Origin: a bacterium | GTDB taxonomy: Bacteria > Joyebacterota > Joyebacteria > Joyebacterales > Joyebacteraceae | Direction of reading: 5' to 3' | Assembly: GCA_025782395.1 (NCBI GenBank) | Contig: JALGZD010000219.1 | Location: 1 to 64,000 of the forward strand | DNA: 64,000 nt | Translations under genes and position numbers: made by a program | Notes under the pieces: model-generated | Database searches by the model: none | What the model was told of the DNA's origin: nothing | The model's input: the letters and a program-made list of their open reading frames with translations, nothing else | Shown here: piece by piece, positions 52,746 to 62,622 of the stretch | How the letters are laid out: each line of letters starts with the position of its first letter | Position numbering within the stretch: position 1 is the stretch's first letter

Positions 52746-54875
52746 TCACTGCTCGCGGATCGATCGCCTGCGCTCGACGCTCTTGACACCCTTCAGCGCA
52801 CGGACCGTCTTCATGAGCTTCCTCAACCTGTGTAGATTGCCTACTTCCACGCGGAATCTCGCTACGACAAGACCCTCCTCTGTAGTCATCGTTGCCGCCG
52901 AAACCTCCACGCTCTGGTCGGAGATGGTCCTCGATACATCGGCCAGGAAACCGCGTCTGAGATCCCCCTTCACAATGAAGGCCGCGGGGAACGTCTGGCC
53001 CTCCGCGACATCCCACTCGACGGGAATCCTGTGTTCCTTGTCAATGGTGGGACCGAACGTGTTGGGACATCCGACGCGGTGCACCGAGATTCCGCGCCCC
53101 CTGGTGATTATGCCCATGATCTGATCCCCGGGAACCGGTTGGCAACACCTCGCGAAGTGGATCATGATCTCACCGATCCCCTCGATTCTGACTCCGGTGT
53201 TGACGTGGCGGACACGCCGCGTCAGACGCTCGACCAGTCCCCGGCCGAGTTGCGACTTCGGCCTGAGCTTCCTGGCCAGCTCCCCCACACTCACATCACC
53301 GCGACCAACAGCTGCCGCGAAGTCCTCTATGCTGTCGTACCCGAAACCCTGGGCGATGTCGTCGAGGGCGGTCTCCTTTCCCCCGGATCCCGTTTTCTTC
53401 AGTTCGCGATCGATGATCCTCCGTCCGAGGACGATGCTCTCGCTGTCCGCCTGTGCCCTGAGATAGTGCCGGATCTTGCTGCGGGCCCGGGAGGTAGCCA
53501 CAAAACCCAGCCAGTCACGGTTGGGATGGGCCGAATCGGATGTGACGACCTCGACCGTGTCCCCGCTCCTGAGATTGTACTTGAGCGAGACGAGCCGCCC
53601 GTTGATTTTCGCTCCGGCGCAGTGCTCGCCCACATCACTGTGAACGGAGTAGGCAAAATCCACCGGTGTGGATCCTCTCGGCAGGTGCTTGAGATCACCG
53701 TTCGGCGTGAAAATGAAGATCTCATCATGGAAGAGATCGACCCTGAGTGATTCCATGAACTCGTGGGCCTCAGTGAGATCCACGTTGCCCTCGAGGAGCT
53801 GACGTACCCAGTTGAGGCTTCTGGCCAGCTCGTCGTCTCCCGGCTTGCCTTCCTTGTACGTCCAGTGCGCAGCAATGCCGAACTCGGCCTGCTCGTGCAT
53901 CTCGCGCGTGCGCATCTGTATCTCCAGCATCTGCCCCTTCGGCGTCATAACCGTCGTGTGAAGCGAGCGATAACCGTTGAGCTTCGGGGTCGCAATGTAG
54001 TCCTTGAATCTGTCGTGAACGGGAGTGAAGAGTGTGTGCACGATGCCGAGCACCCGGTAGCACTCCTCCACGGTCTGAGTGATGATGCGAATGGCCAGAA
54101 GGTCGTAGATCTCGCCGAAGCTCTTCTTCCTCGTTACCATCTTCCGATGAATGCTGCTGAGGTGTTTGATCCGACCGATGATGAGCGCTTTCATCCCGTC
54201 GTGCGTCAGTCGCTTTCGGACCGGTCCGGTTACCTCCTCGATCTGCGCTTCACGCTCCTCACGAGTCGCGTTCACGAGATCCACCAAACGCATGTACGCA
54301 TCAGGCTCCAGCCACTTGAACGACAAATCCTCCAGCTCGCGCTGGATCTTCGCCATGCCGAACCGCCCCGCCAGCGGGGCGAATATGTCTCTTGTCTCGC
54401 GGGAGATGCGGTCGATCTGTTCGGGGGTCAGATAGGAAATGGTGCGCATATTGTGGAGGCGGTCGGCGAGCTTGATGAGTATGACGCGAACATCCCGCAC
54501 CACGGACAGGAGCATCTTGCGGAAATTCTCTGCCTGCGCGCGCTCACGGCTTTCGAATCTCAGGCCTGTGATCTTCGTGACGCCATCAACGAGCTTCGAT
54601 ATTTCCGGGCCGAATTCGTCCGCAAGATCAGCAAGAGTGGTGTCGCTCTCCTCGAGAACATCATGCAGGAGAGCCGCGGCGACCGTAGCCGAATCGAGTT
54701 TGAGCTCCGCGAGTATGGCAGCGCTCTCACGGGCGTGCGTGACGTATGGATCCCCGGACTTCCGCTTCTGCCCCTCATGGGCACGGACGGCGAAGTCGTG
54801 GGCTCGCGCGATCAGATCCGCATCGAGCCTCGGATCCACCTCCATCAATCCCTTGGCGAATTCGCCACCTGTCAT
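52746..54875 (-). CDS. rsh: (p)ppGpp synthetase/hydrolase, RelA/SpoT family
   Basis: This 709-residue Rsh has the HD hydrolase domain (LLHDVLEESD, LIKLADRLHNMRT), the synthetase domain (KHLSSIHRKM, LAIRIITQTV, NGYRSLHTTV), TGS (FTPNGDLKHLPRGSTPVDFA), a zinc-type region (HFARCCQPVPGD) and a C-terminal ACT domain. Both catalytic domains look intact, so a bifunctional stringent-response regulator is expected. ATG 54875 has no good ribosome-binding site; ATG 54845, preceded by AAGGG, is an alternative. Confidence 0.95.
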   Translation of the reverse strand: MTGGEFAKGLMEVDPRLDADLIARAHDFAVRAHEGQKRKSGDPYVTHARESAAILAELKLDSATVAAALLHDVLEESDTTLADLADEFGPEISKLVDGVTKITGLRFESRERAQAENFRKMLLSVVRDVRVILIKLADRLHNMRTISYLTPEQIDRISRETRDIFAPLAGRFGMAKIQRELEDLSFKWLEPDAYMRLVDLVNATREEREAQIEEVTGPVRKRLTHDGMKALIIGRIKHLSSIHRKMVTRKKSFGEIYDLLAIRIITQTVEECYRVLGIVHTLFTPVHDRFKDYIATPKLNGYRSLHTTVMTPKGQMLEIQMRTREMHEQAEFGIAAHWTYKEGKPGDDELARSLNWVRQLLEGNVDLTEAHEFMESLRVDLFHDEIFIFTPNGDLKHLPRGSTPVDFAYSVHSDVGEHCAGAKINGRLVSLKYNLRSGDTVEVVTSDSAHPNRDWLGFVATSRARSKIRHYLRAQADSESIVLGRRIIDRELKKTGSGGKETALDDIAQGFGYDSIEDFAAAVGRGDVSVGELARKLRPKSQLGRGLVERLTRRVRHVNTGVRIEGIGEIMIHFARCCQPVPGDQIMGIITRGRGISVHRVGCPNTFGPTIDKEHRIPVEWDVAEGQTFPAAFIVKGDLRRGFLADVSRTISDQSVEVSAATMTTEEGLVVARFRVEVGNLHRLRKLMKTVRALKGVKSVERRRSIREQ

Positions 54876-54921
54876 ATGGGTTCACAGAGAGGTCGGTCTT
54901 CTCGGCACCCCGCGCCTTGTC

Positions 54922-56628
54922 CTAGTACTCCTCGAGCTGGACATCCTTCAGGCGCAGCTGGAGATTCGTGACCCCCCTCCATGTGTTCTCCTCGAGTACG
55001 TAGGCAAGAGAGACCGTTCCACCACTTCGCTTGAGATCATCCAGAACTTCGGCCATGCCGAAGCCGATGGCGTCCATAACCTTTTCGCCCTGTTCGACCG
55101 TCATCTTGAGATGGCCGTTACCGACCGCCTTGGCCGAGGTGACCTTGACGTCCCTCGTACCGAATACCGGTTCCGGGTTTCCGGCCCCGAACGGACGCAC
55201 CCGCTTGAGCATATTGACGAGCTCGAAACTGCACTTCGACAATGGGATCATGGCATCGATCTCAACCTCCGCCACCAGGTCGTCCGGAGTCAGCTTGGAC
55301 GATACGGCCTCCTCAACGCACTCCCGGAACTCATCAAGGTGCTCTTCCGAAAGAGACACTCCGGCGGCATGTTGATGTCCTCCGAAACTCAGGAGGTGAT
55401 CCCTGCACGCTATGAGTGCGGCGTGCAGATCGAACCCCGGGATGCTCCGCCCGGACCCTTTGGCAATACCGTCCGTGACGGAAAGAAGCACTGTCGGACG
55501 GTTGTACTGCTTGGCGATCCTGGAGGCCACGATGCCGATGACGCCCGCGTGCCATCCGGATGACCAGAGTACGATGGAGCGGCTACGGCTCAGATCGATC
55601 GTCTCCTCGAGAATGCGGGTTGCATCATCGAGGACCTGACGCTCCAGCCGACGCCGCTTCTTGTTCTCGCCGTCAAGTTGAAGCGCAATGGCGTCCGCTT
55701 TGTCGGAGTCCTCGGTCGTCAGAAGCTCGACACCTATGCTGGCGTCGCCCAGACGACCGGCAGCATTCAGGCGTGGTCCCAGAGCAAATCCGATGTGAGT
55801 CGATTGAACACCGGCCGGTTCAACACCGGCGACTTTCATGAGGGCCGCGAGTCCCGGATTCGCGGTTGCCCTGAGCCTGTCCAGCCCAAGCGACGTCAGT
55901 ATCCTGTTCTCGGAGTTCAGCGGTACGATATCCGCGACGGTGCCGACGGCCACAATGTCGAGATTCTCCTCCACCGTATAGGCCACTTCCCGGTAATCCC
56001 TTGCCAAGGCCTCCAGCACCTTGAATGCCACACCCACACCTGCCAGATCCTTGTACGGGTAGCGGGAGTCCTTCCGCTTGGGATCTACCACTGCCAGTGC
56101 CTTCGGGAGCGTCTCCTGCGGCTCGTGGTGGTCTGTAACAATGATGTCAACGCCCAGCTTGCTGGCGACCTCTATCTGCTCGTGACCGGTGACACCGCTG
56201 TCGACCGTAACGATGAGTCCGGCGCCCGATTCCTTGGCGATCACGACGCCGCGTTCGGAAAGACCGTATCCATCACTGAGACGGTTGGGAATGTAGAATC
56301 CTACGTCCACCCCGGCCGCTTCGAGGCAACGCTTCATCAGCACGGTGGAAGTGATACCGTCGACATCGTAATCGCCGCAGATGAAGACCCGTTCGCGCTT
56401 GTCGACGGCCGTGCGCAGTCTGTCGAGGGCGGGCTCGATGTCAGGAAGAAGAAAGGGGTCGTAGAGCTGGGAACGCTCGGGGTTCAGGAACAAGGCAGCA
56501 GTGTCCGTGGTCGTAACGCCACGGTTTGTGAGAACAGCGGCGAATGCTTCCGGAACGTCCAGAGCCTTCGCCAACTCCTCGATATGCCGGGCCTCACCTG
56601 GATCTGGGAGTTTCCATCTCCGTCTCAC
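54922..56628 (-). CDS. recJ: Single-stranded-DNA exonuclease RecJ
   Basis: RecJ degrades ssDNA 5' to 3' in recombination and mismatch repair. The 568-residue protein has the DHH motifs CGDYDVDGITST, TVDSGVTG, TDHHEP and AVGTVADIVPL, then the DHHA1 SFGGHQHAAGVSLS. GTG 56628 gives the family-like start RRRWKLPDP with AGGAG close upstream. The frame open to 56739 overlaps the rnpB 3' end and is not expected to be translated. Confidence 0.95.
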   Translation of the reverse strand: MRRRWKLPDPGEARHIEELAKALDVPEAFAAVLTNRGVTTTDTAALFLNPERSQLYDPFLLPDIEPALDRLRTAVDKRERVFICGDYDVDGITSTVLMKRCLEAAGVDVGFYIPNRLSDGYGLSERGVVIAKESGAGLIVTVDSGVTGHEQIEVASKLGVDIIVTDHHEPQETLPKALAVVDPKRKDSRYPYKDLAGVGVAFKVLEALARDYREVAYTVEENLDIVAVGTVADIVPLNSENRILTSLGLDRLRATANPGLAALMKVAGVEPAGVQSTHIGFALGPRLNAAGRLGDASIGVELLTTEDSDKADAIALQLDGENKKRRRLERQVLDDATRILEETIDLSRSRSIVLWSSGWHAGVIGIVASRIAKQYNRPTVLLSVTDGIAKGSGRSIPGFDLHAALIACRDHLLSFGGHQHAAGVSLSEEHLDEFRECVEEAVSSKLTPDDLVAEVEIDAMIPLSKCSFELVNMLKRVRPFGAGNPEPVFGTRDVKVTSAKAVGNGHLKMTVEQGEKVMDAIGFGMAEVLDDLKRSGGTVSLAYVLEENTWRGVTNLQLRLKDVQLEEY

Positions 56629-56681
56629 GCGCTCTCCTGGGCTCCTGTTCCGTATCCCGGCAGTATTGAGAGGAACGACGA

Positions 56682-57076
56682 GGTCGCAGCAGGTCATAAG
56701 CCGAGTTCTGTCGGAAGGCTGACCTTCCGTGGCGATCATTCATCTGGGACGACGATTGCCCGTCATCTCTAGCAACCTACCCGGGAGTTATAGCGAGGCG
56801 GGACCACCTCATCCTCCCCTACTTGATCTCGCTCCGAGCGGGGTTTACCAAGCTGCCCCCGTCACCGGGGACACTGGTGAGCTCTTACCTCACCTTTTCA
56901 CCCTTGCCGGGAACCCGCGGCAGAACCGCGAGGCTCCTTAGGCGGTTTCCCTTTCTGCGGCACTTTCCTTAGGATCGCTCCCACTGGGCGTTACCCAGCG
57001 CTCTGCCCTATGGAGCTCGGACTTTCCTCGAGCGGACAAGCTGAGTCCACCCGCGATCGCCTGTCCTACTGCGGCC
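56682..57076 (-). ncRNA. rnpB: RNase P RNA (class A)
   Basis: The minus strand reads as a bacterial class A RNase P RNA of about 395 nt. Near the 5' end is GAGGAAAGTCCGAGCTCC, followed by CATAGGGCAGAGCGCTGGGT and GGTAACGCCCAGTGG. The 3' part ends CAGAACTCGGCTTATGACC. Terminal helix P1 pairs GGCCGCAGTAGG (5') with CCTGCTGCGACC (3') with one mismatch and one G-U. It lies between rnhA and recJ. Confidence 0.95.
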
Positions 57077-57195
57077 TCTCCTTCCCCTTCTGTACCCAGC
57101 GCGGCGGCTCGTCCAGAACCGACACGTCTCAATCTGGCACTCGTCCACGGGATGCGCAAGGCGCTCCCGCGTATCGTTATCTCCCGCTCTCGCGA

Positions 57196-57807
57196 TCAAC
57201 GGTTCTTCCTTGTGTCCTTGGCGCCCATCTTCGCAAGCTTGTCGGCCTCGCTGTTCTGCTCACGAGGAATCGACTCAATCCTTACGTCATCGAATTTCGC
57301 GATGAGTGCCTTGACCTCGAAGAACGCGTCCACAAGACCCCGGTTCCTCACCTTGTACCGGCCTGTCAGTTGCCTGGCGACGAGCTCGCTGTCCATTCTC
57401 AGAGTGACACGTCTCGCCCCGTGTGCCAGCGCCGTTTCAAGTCCGAGCCGGACAGCCTCGTACTCAGCCCGGTTGTTCGTGGCGTGGCCAAGATGCTCAC
57501 GAACCGACGCCACCTCCGCTCCGTCAGGAGTCGTGACTACCGCGCCGGCACCTGAAGGACCGGGATTCCCGAGTGAGGCCCCGTCCGTGTGTACCACCAA
57601 CTCCTTATGGCGATTCACGCCCGCGTCCTTGCTGGTGCCGGAGGACGCACGGAATTCAATGTCCGCGTTCACCGATCCGGCGAAGCGCGCTATGCTCTCA
57701 AGGAATGCCTTGGCCTTCTCAGGTGAAAGCCCGGACTCAGCGGCGGAGTCCTTCCACGTCAGCCCATCGATCAGACTCCGAACAAACTCTTCCTCACTCC
57801 TCCCCAT
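57196..57807 (-). CDS. rnhA: Ribonuclease HI
   Basis: RNase HI removes RNA from RNA/DNA hybrids. The 203-residue protein has an N-terminal extension of about 70 residues and a C-terminal RNase H fold. Active-site carboxylates are seen in VHTDGASLGNPGPSG (Asp), NNRAEYEAV (Glu), LRMDSELV (Asp) and NSEADKLAKMG (Asp). The pattern matches the archaeal-type/YpeP-like RNase HI. The start ATG 57807 overlaps the zinc-ribbon gene by 14 bp, implying coupling. Confidence 0.93.
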   Translation of the reverse strand: MGRSEEEFVRSLIDGLTWKDSAAESGLSPEKAKAFLESIARFAGSVNADIEFRASSGTSKDAGVNRHKELVVHTDGASLGNPGPSGAGAVVTTPDGAEVASVREHLGHATNNRAEYEAVRLGLETALAHGARRVTLRMDSELVARQLTGRYKVRNRGLVDAFFEVKALIAKFDDVRIESIPREQNSEADKLAKMGAKDTRKNR

Positions 57808-58519
57808 TCTTCCCTTCCCCTCGCCAGTAGAGGATACGACCGCAGCCGTCGCACTCAAAGAACCTGTCGCTCCGCCTTATTTCGATGGCTTGCTGGGCAG
57901 GCAACTTCTTGTAGCAGCCGGTGCAGAAACCATCGACAAGCGGCACGACCGCCTGATCACCTTTGCTCTCGAGGATTCGCTCGTACCTCTCGAGCATACG
58001 TTCATCGACATTCATCGCGACGCGAACCCGCTTGTCCCTCTCTATCGTCAGCGTCTCCGTCAGACGACCCAGTTCACGTTCGAGCTGCGCGATTTCCTTC
58101 TCGATGACGCCCCTGGAATCGGCCGCCGACTGCCTGGCCGCCTCCAAATCCCCGGAGGCCCCTTCGATCTGCTCGAGAAGAACGAGAATCGAATCCTCGA
58201 TCTGAGAGATCGTGTTCTTTGCGTACTGGATCTCAGTCTGGAGGGCGGCGTACTCCTCGTTGGTCTTGATAACCACTTGCTTCGACTTAAGATCATCGAG
58301 CTTCACGTTTGTATCTTCGAGATCGTCCTCGAGCTTGCGTCGGTCCTTCGTCGCCGTCTCCAGAGCAACCTCCTGCTCCTTCATCACAGCGTTGGTCATC
58401 TCGATCTGCTGCTCGAGATCTGCGATCCGTCGGGGAAGATCCTCGGCCTCCCATTCAAGATCGGTCAGCGAGCTGTCTATCTCCTGCAGTCTGAGCAGCA
58501 GTTCCAGTTGTTCGTGCAA
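57794..58519 (-). CDS. Coiled-coil protein with C4 zinc ribbon
   Basis: The ~241-residue protein is a long coiled coil (about residues 1-180, heptad-rich Glu/Leu/Lys) followed by a zinc ribbon, CTGCYKKLPAQQ...CDGCGRILYW, with two CxxC knuckles. It belongs to the C4-type zinc-ribbon family (zf-RING_7/DUF164). The cellular role is not well defined. TTG 58519 is chosen for its G-rich ribosome-binding site; ATG 58555 is an alternative that adds 12 residues. Confidence 0.85.
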   Translation of the reverse strand: MHEQLELLLRLQEIDSSLTDLEWEAEDLPRRIADLEQQIEMTNAVMKEQEVALETATKDRRKLEDDLEDTNVKLDDLKSKQVVIKTNEEYAALQTEIQYAKNTISQIEDSILVLLEQIEGASGDLEAARQSAADSRGVIEKEIAQLERELGRLTETLTIERDKRVRVAMNVDERMLERYERILESKGDQAVVPLVDGFCTGCYKKLPAQQAIEIRRSDRFFECDGCGRILYWRGEGKNGEE

Positions 58520-58734
58520 GAGCCCCCCTCGATCGCTGATGAGACCACCATGCAAACTTCAAACAGCAGGCGTACCCAACAAGGTACACGTGTGAAGGAC
58601 TATCTGCTCGCTTCGCGGCGACCGCGGCCGTGCGCTGATGATTCCCTGACTCGATCCGTGCGTCTCCGCCGTATCGAGAGCAGTCGCTTGCCTTGTGGGG
58701 TAGGCTGCACCGTGCTCCGGTAGAGACGTGAACG

Positions 58735-58811
58735 TGGTGGGCGATACTGGAATCGAACCAGTGACCTCCGGTATGTGAGACCGGCACTCTAACCAACTGA
58801 GCTAATCGCCC
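58735..58811 (-). tRNA. tRNA-Val (CAC)
   Basis: The minus strand folds as a cloverleaf. The acceptor GGGCGAT pairs with ATCGCCC, the anticodon loop is CTCACAT (anticodon CAC) between CCGGT and ACCGG, and the T-loop is TTCGATTC. CCA is encoded (58735-58737). Confidence 0.95.
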
Positions 58812-58829
58812 ACGTCTTGCGTTTTGTGA

Positions 58830-58904
58830 TGGTGGGCCCACTCGGATTCGAACCAAGGACCTACGGATTATGAGTCCGCTGCTCTACCGCTGAGCTATGG
58901 GCCC
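58830..58904 (-). tRNA. tRNA with CAT anticodon (Ile2 or elongator Met)
   Basis: The acceptor GGGCCCA pairs with TGGGCCC, the anticodon loop is CTCATAA (anticodon CAT) between GCGGA and TCCGT, and the T-loop is TTCGAATC; CCA is encoded. Initiator features (C1 mismatch, three G-C pairs in the anticodon stem) are absent. Elongator Met and lysidine-modified Ile2 cannot be separated with certainty from sequence; the GGGCC acceptor and GGACTCATAATCC arm lean to Ile2. Confidence 0.92.
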
Positions 58905-58917
58905 GAGCCAAGTGAGT

Positions 58918-58946
58918 AGCATAACACCCTCATCTCCAAGTGTCAA
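58918..58946 (-). promoter_or_regulatory. Promoter for the two-tRNA unit
   Basis: TTGACA (58941-58946), a 17-nt spacer and TATGCT (58918-58923) lie just ahead of the CAT tRNA and directly after the rpoD stop codon. Confidence 0.75.
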
Positions 58947-58948
58947 CG

Positions 58949-60721
58949 CTATGGGAGATCGATGTAGCCCCTCAGTCTGCTTCTCCGCTTGTAGTGCCTC
59001 AGTTTTCCGATGGCCTTCTTCTCGATCTGTCTGACGCGCTCCCTCGTGACGCCGAATATGACGCCAACCTCCTCGAGAGTCATCGGCGCGCGGTCTTTCT
59101 CCAGACCGAAGCGGAGACGGATGATCCGCTCCTCCCGGGGATCCAGCTCGGATAGAACCTCGTTGATTTCCTCGCGGAGAAGACGGAAGGAAGCATAGTC
59201 GGACGGCGAAACAACCTTGGTGTCCTCAACGAAGTCCCCCAAACTCGAGTCCTCGTCCTCGCCGATCGGTCGGTCGAGAGAGATCGGCTGCTGCGCGGCC
59301 TTGAGAATCCCCTTCACCTTGTCCTCGGAGAGTTCGAGCTTGTCAGCGATCTCGTCCACCGACGGATCCCTGCCCTCCTTCTGAACGAGCTGCCGCGTCG
59401 TACGCACGACCTTATTGATAGCTTCGATCATGTGTACCGGCACTCTGATAGTCCGAGCTTGGTCCGCAATGGCGCGCGTGATGGCCTGACGAATCCACCA
59501 CGTCGCATACGTGGAGAACTTGTAGCCTCTCTTGTAGTCGAATTTCTCGACGGCGCGCATTAGCCCGGTGTTTCCCTCCTGGATGAGGTCGAGGAAGTCG
59601 AGACCCCTGTGCGTATATCTCTTCGCGATCGATATGACGAGTCGAACGTTCGCCTCGACCATCTCGGTCTTGGCCCGGTTCGCCTCGAAGTCTCCGACGC
59701 GTATCCGATAGACGACGTCCCTGAGTTCGCCGCACGAGAGCCCACATTCGCGTTCGATTCGTCTCAGGGCCCTCTTGTTGTTCCTCACCTCGTTGGCAAA
59801 CTCCTTGGCTTCCGTCCGGAGCTGGGCCGCCGACTTCGCACGCGACTTCGGTGTCGCCGCAGTCGCGGAGATCTTCTTCGCTTTGCCCTTCTTTGCCTTG
59901 CTCTTCTTGGCCCGCTCCGCCTTCTTTTTCGCCTCCGCCCTTTCGAGCCTCCTCACGGCCGCTTCGTGCTGCTCGGTGAGGTCGGCTATCTTCTGCTCAA
60001 TACGCTCCGCCTTCAGCAGGAGCTCACCTACTCGGGAACCCATCTTCTGAACCTGCGTTGGATGCAGACAGAGCTTCCTTGTCTCGGTCGCCAGACTCTT
60101 GCGCCGTCGCTCGATCGCTTTCTCAGTCTGCGTCGAGTGGCGCGACCCAGCCTTCTTGATTCTGACCTCTAGTTCCCTCTTCTCCCGGTCGAGCTTGACG
60201 ACCTTGTTCATCCTCAGGACGACCTTGCGGCGCTCCTCCTTGCCGGTCGCGTTCTTTCGTTTTCTGTCGACAATCACCACGCGGTCGAGTCGCACCTTCT
60301 CGCCCGTGAGACGTTCGCTCAGTGAGCTCAGTCTCCTCATAGTCGTCTGCGCTTCGAAAACGGCTCCGTACGCCATCTGCTCGGCCGCTTCGATCCTCTT
60401 GCAGATCTCGACCTCGCCGTCGCGGTCCAGAAGCTTGACCGATCCCATCTCCCTGAGATACATGCGGACCGGATCGTCGAACCTGAGACGCGGCTGGGTC
60501 TTTGTCTTCTTTCTTGCGTTCCGTTTCTGGCGAGCATCTCTGGTTTTCTTGTCGATCACCTCAATGGAGAGGTCGCCAAGACGGCAGTAGACATCATCGA
60601 CAACATCTATGTCGATGTCCGTACCGAAGAAACCGCTGAAATCCCCGTACGTCAGGACCTTCGACGCCCCGACCGACTTCTTGATCGCCTCAACGATCTT
60701 CGCTGCAGAACGCTTAGCCAT
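58949..60721 (-). CDS. rpoD: Primary sigma factor RpoD (sigma-70)
   Basis: The 590-residue protein has region 1.1-like sequence ([20 protein letters not shown]), region 1.2 ([16 protein letters not shown]) and a large non-conserved insertion. The insertion includes a Lys/Ala-rich run ([19 protein letters not shown]). Regions 2 ([32 protein letters not shown]), 3 and 4 ([20 protein letters not shown]) follow. Readable promoters in this window match its expected specificity. ATG 60721 follows the dnaG stop by 35 bp; the frame could begin 9 residues earlier at TTG 60748. Confidence 0.96.
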   Translation of the reverse strand: MAKRSAAKIVEAIKKSVGASKVLTYGDFSGFFGTDIDIDVVDDVYCRLGDLSIEVIDKKTRDARQKRNARKKTKTQPRLRFDDPVRMYLREMGSVKLLDRDGEVEICKRIEAAEQMAYGAVFEAQTTMRRLSSLSERLTGEKVRLDRVVIVDRKRKNATGKEERRKVVLRMNKVVKLDREKRELEVRIKKAGSRHSTQTEKAIERRRKSLATETRKLCLHPTQVQKMGSRVGELLLKAERIEQKIADLTEQHEAAVRRLERAEAKKKAERAKKSKAKKGKAKKISATAATPKSRAKSAAQLRTEAKEFANEVRNNKRALRRIERECGLSCGELRDVVYRIRVGDFEANRAKTEMVEANVRLVISIAKRYTHRGLDFLDLIQEGNTGLMRAVEKFDYKRGYKFSTYATWWIRQAITRAIADQARTIRVPVHMIEAINKVVRTTRQLVQKEGRDPSVDEIADKLELSEDKVKGILKAAQQPISLDRPIGEDEDSSLGDFVEDTKVVSPSDYASFRLLREEINEVLSELDPREERIIRLRFGLEKDRAPMTLEEVGVIFGVTRERVRQIEKKAIGKLRHYKRRSRLRGYIDLP

Positions 60722-60756
60722 ACGTGTGACACGCCTCCCCGGTATCAAAGGAAGAG

Positions 60757-62607
60757 CTATCTATCAGAGGAAAGCCCGCTAAGAAGCTGCGCAAGTTCCT
60801 GCCTTCTGATGATGGCCTCTGTGGCCCGTTGTTCATCACCGGTCAGCTCGGCGGCGCGGATCTCCTTGTCCACATCGCGGATCTGGCCTTCGATCTTCGT
60901 CTTCCTGATAACTCCAATGTAGTCATCACACAGCCTGCCGCCATTCCTCTCGACCGGATCCAACACGGTCAGTTCAGTCAGCAACACCGCCAGCGACCGA
61001 TCGTCCCGCGGATCGATCAGAGCTGCGATATCAATCGGACCTTCCGACACGGAACCGGCCAGAATGCGCTCGGCCAGTATACGGATGCCGGGATCCGTGA
61101 AATCGCCTTCCTCGAGACACGACCTCACCCGCTCCGCGCCTTCCCCTCCCGCGAGCAAAAGGCCCAGGAGCCCCTTCTGGGCGGCGTAGTACGCGCCCGT
61201 CGTAACGTGACCGGTGGGACCAGAGCCTTCATTGGAACGAGCAGCCTGTCGAACACCCCCCCCGGTGCGCCCGTATGCCTGCTGCCCGGTGGGTCCCCAC
61301 GCCCGCTGCGCGCCACGCCCGCGAAGCTGCCTCTCCGCCCGTCGGCGCTCGTAGACACGCGCCACGGCAGCCGGTCTCAACGAGAGCGCGGTGGCGATTT
61401 TCTCCAGCATCAGCTCAGCCTTGAGAGAATCCTCGATCCCGGCAACGGTCTCGATCAGACTTCTGGCTGCCTTCTCGCGGTCGTCCGGACTGTCGGTGGG
61501 ATTGAGAGAGACGTAGAAATCGATGAAATCCCGCGACGAGGTCAGTGCCTCTCTCAGCGCATCGGGACCGGCCTGCCGCACGTAGGAGTCAGGGTCCGCC
61601 CCGTCCGGGAATGCCGCGACCCGCACCTTGAGGCCAAGCTGAACGAGCGTCTCGGCTGCACGCGTCGCGGCCGAGATCCCAGCCTTGTCACCGTCGTAAG
61701 CGACGAACACTTTGTCGGCGTACTTCGCGATGGTCCGGGCCTGCTCGTCCGTCAGTGCGGTTCCGGCCGATGCAACTACATTGTGGAACCCGACCTGGTA
61801 GAGACTCAGGAGATCCATGTAGCCTTCCACCAGTATCGCCTCCCGGGAGAGCCTGATCGCCTGACGCGCCTGAGAGAGACCGTAGAGGTAGTAGCTCTTC
61901 CGATAGAGGCGAGTCTCGGGTGAGTTCAGATACTTCGGCTCCTGATCTCCGAGCGACCGCCCACCGAAACCGACCGGCCTGTTTCCTGAGGACAGAAGCG
62001 GGAAAATGAGACGTTCCCGGAATCTGTCATAGAACCCACCTCCATCTCGTTCGACAACGAGCCCGGCCGACACAAGAGCAGAGTCGGCGATTCCCTTGCG
62101 GCGCGCGGCTTTGAGAAGGTTGTCCCATCCAGCCGGCGCGTACCCGATGGCGAACGTCGATACAACGTCGGCGCCGAGACCGCGTTCCTTCACATAACTC
62201 CTTGCCTCCGTGCCACCCTCCCCCTCGAGGCACGAGCGGTAGAACGCGAGGGCCATCTGATTCGCCAGGACGGCCGGGTCGTCCTCGGCATCGGTCCGCT
62301 CGCTTCCGCGGTCGGGAAGCGTGATGCCGGCCCTGTGGGCCAGTTCACGGAGCGCATCGATGAAACCGATCTTCTCGTATTCCATCAGGAATGTGATCAC
62401 ATTGCCGCCCACGCCACACCCGAAACAGTGATAGATCTGGCGGGCAGGATTGACGTTGAAAGACGGCGTTTTCTCTTGGTGGAATGGGCAGAGCCCCTTG
62501 AAGTTGCCTCCCGCCCGCTTGAGCTGAACGTGCTCCGATATCACGTCGACGATGTCATTCGCCTCGCGAATCCGGTCGATCAGCTCATCTGGAATGCGGT
62601 TGGCCAC
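60757..62607 (-). CDS. dnaG: DNA primase DnaG
   Basis: DnaG makes RNA primers at the replication fork. The 616-residue protein has the zinc ribbon [13 protein letters not shown]...[10 protein letters not shown], the RNA-polymerase core ([20 protein letters not shown]) and the TOPRIM motif [14 protein letters not shown]...[10 protein letters not shown] Gly/Arg-rich linker ([17 protein letters not shown]) leads to a C-terminal helicase-binding region. It sits between mutS2 and rpoD, a common replication/transcription cluster. Confidence 0.96.
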   Translation of the reverse strand: MANRIPDELIDRIREANDIVDVISEHVQLKRAGGNFKGLCPFHQEKTPSFNVNPARQIYHCFGCGVGGNVITFLMEYEKIGFIDALRELAHRAGITLPDRGSERTDAEDDPAVLANQMALAFYRSCLEGEGGTEARSYVKERGLGADVVSTFAIGYAPAGWDNLLKAARRKGIADSALVSAGLVVERDGGGFYDRFRERLIFPLLSSGNRPVGFGGRSLGDQEPKYLNSPETRLYRKSYYLYGLSQARQAIRLSREAILVEGYMDLLSLYQVGFHNVVASAGTALTDEQARTIAKYADKVFVAYDGDKAGISAATRAAETLVQLGLKVRVAAFPDGADPDSYVRQAGPDALREALTSSRDFIDFYVSLNPTDSPDDREKAARSLIETVAGIEDSLKAELMLEKIATALSLRPAAVARVYERRRAERQLRGRGAQRAWGPTGQQAYGRTGGGVRQAARSNEGSGPTGHVTTGAYYAAQKGLLGLLLAGGEGAERVRSCLEEGDFTDPGIRILAERILAGSVSEGPIDIAALIDPRDDRSLAVLLTELTVLDPVERNGGRLCDDYIGVIRKTKIEGQIRDVDKEIRAAELTGDEQRATEAIIRRQELAQLLSGLSSDR

Positions 62608-62622
62608 TGGGCGTCTACTCCC

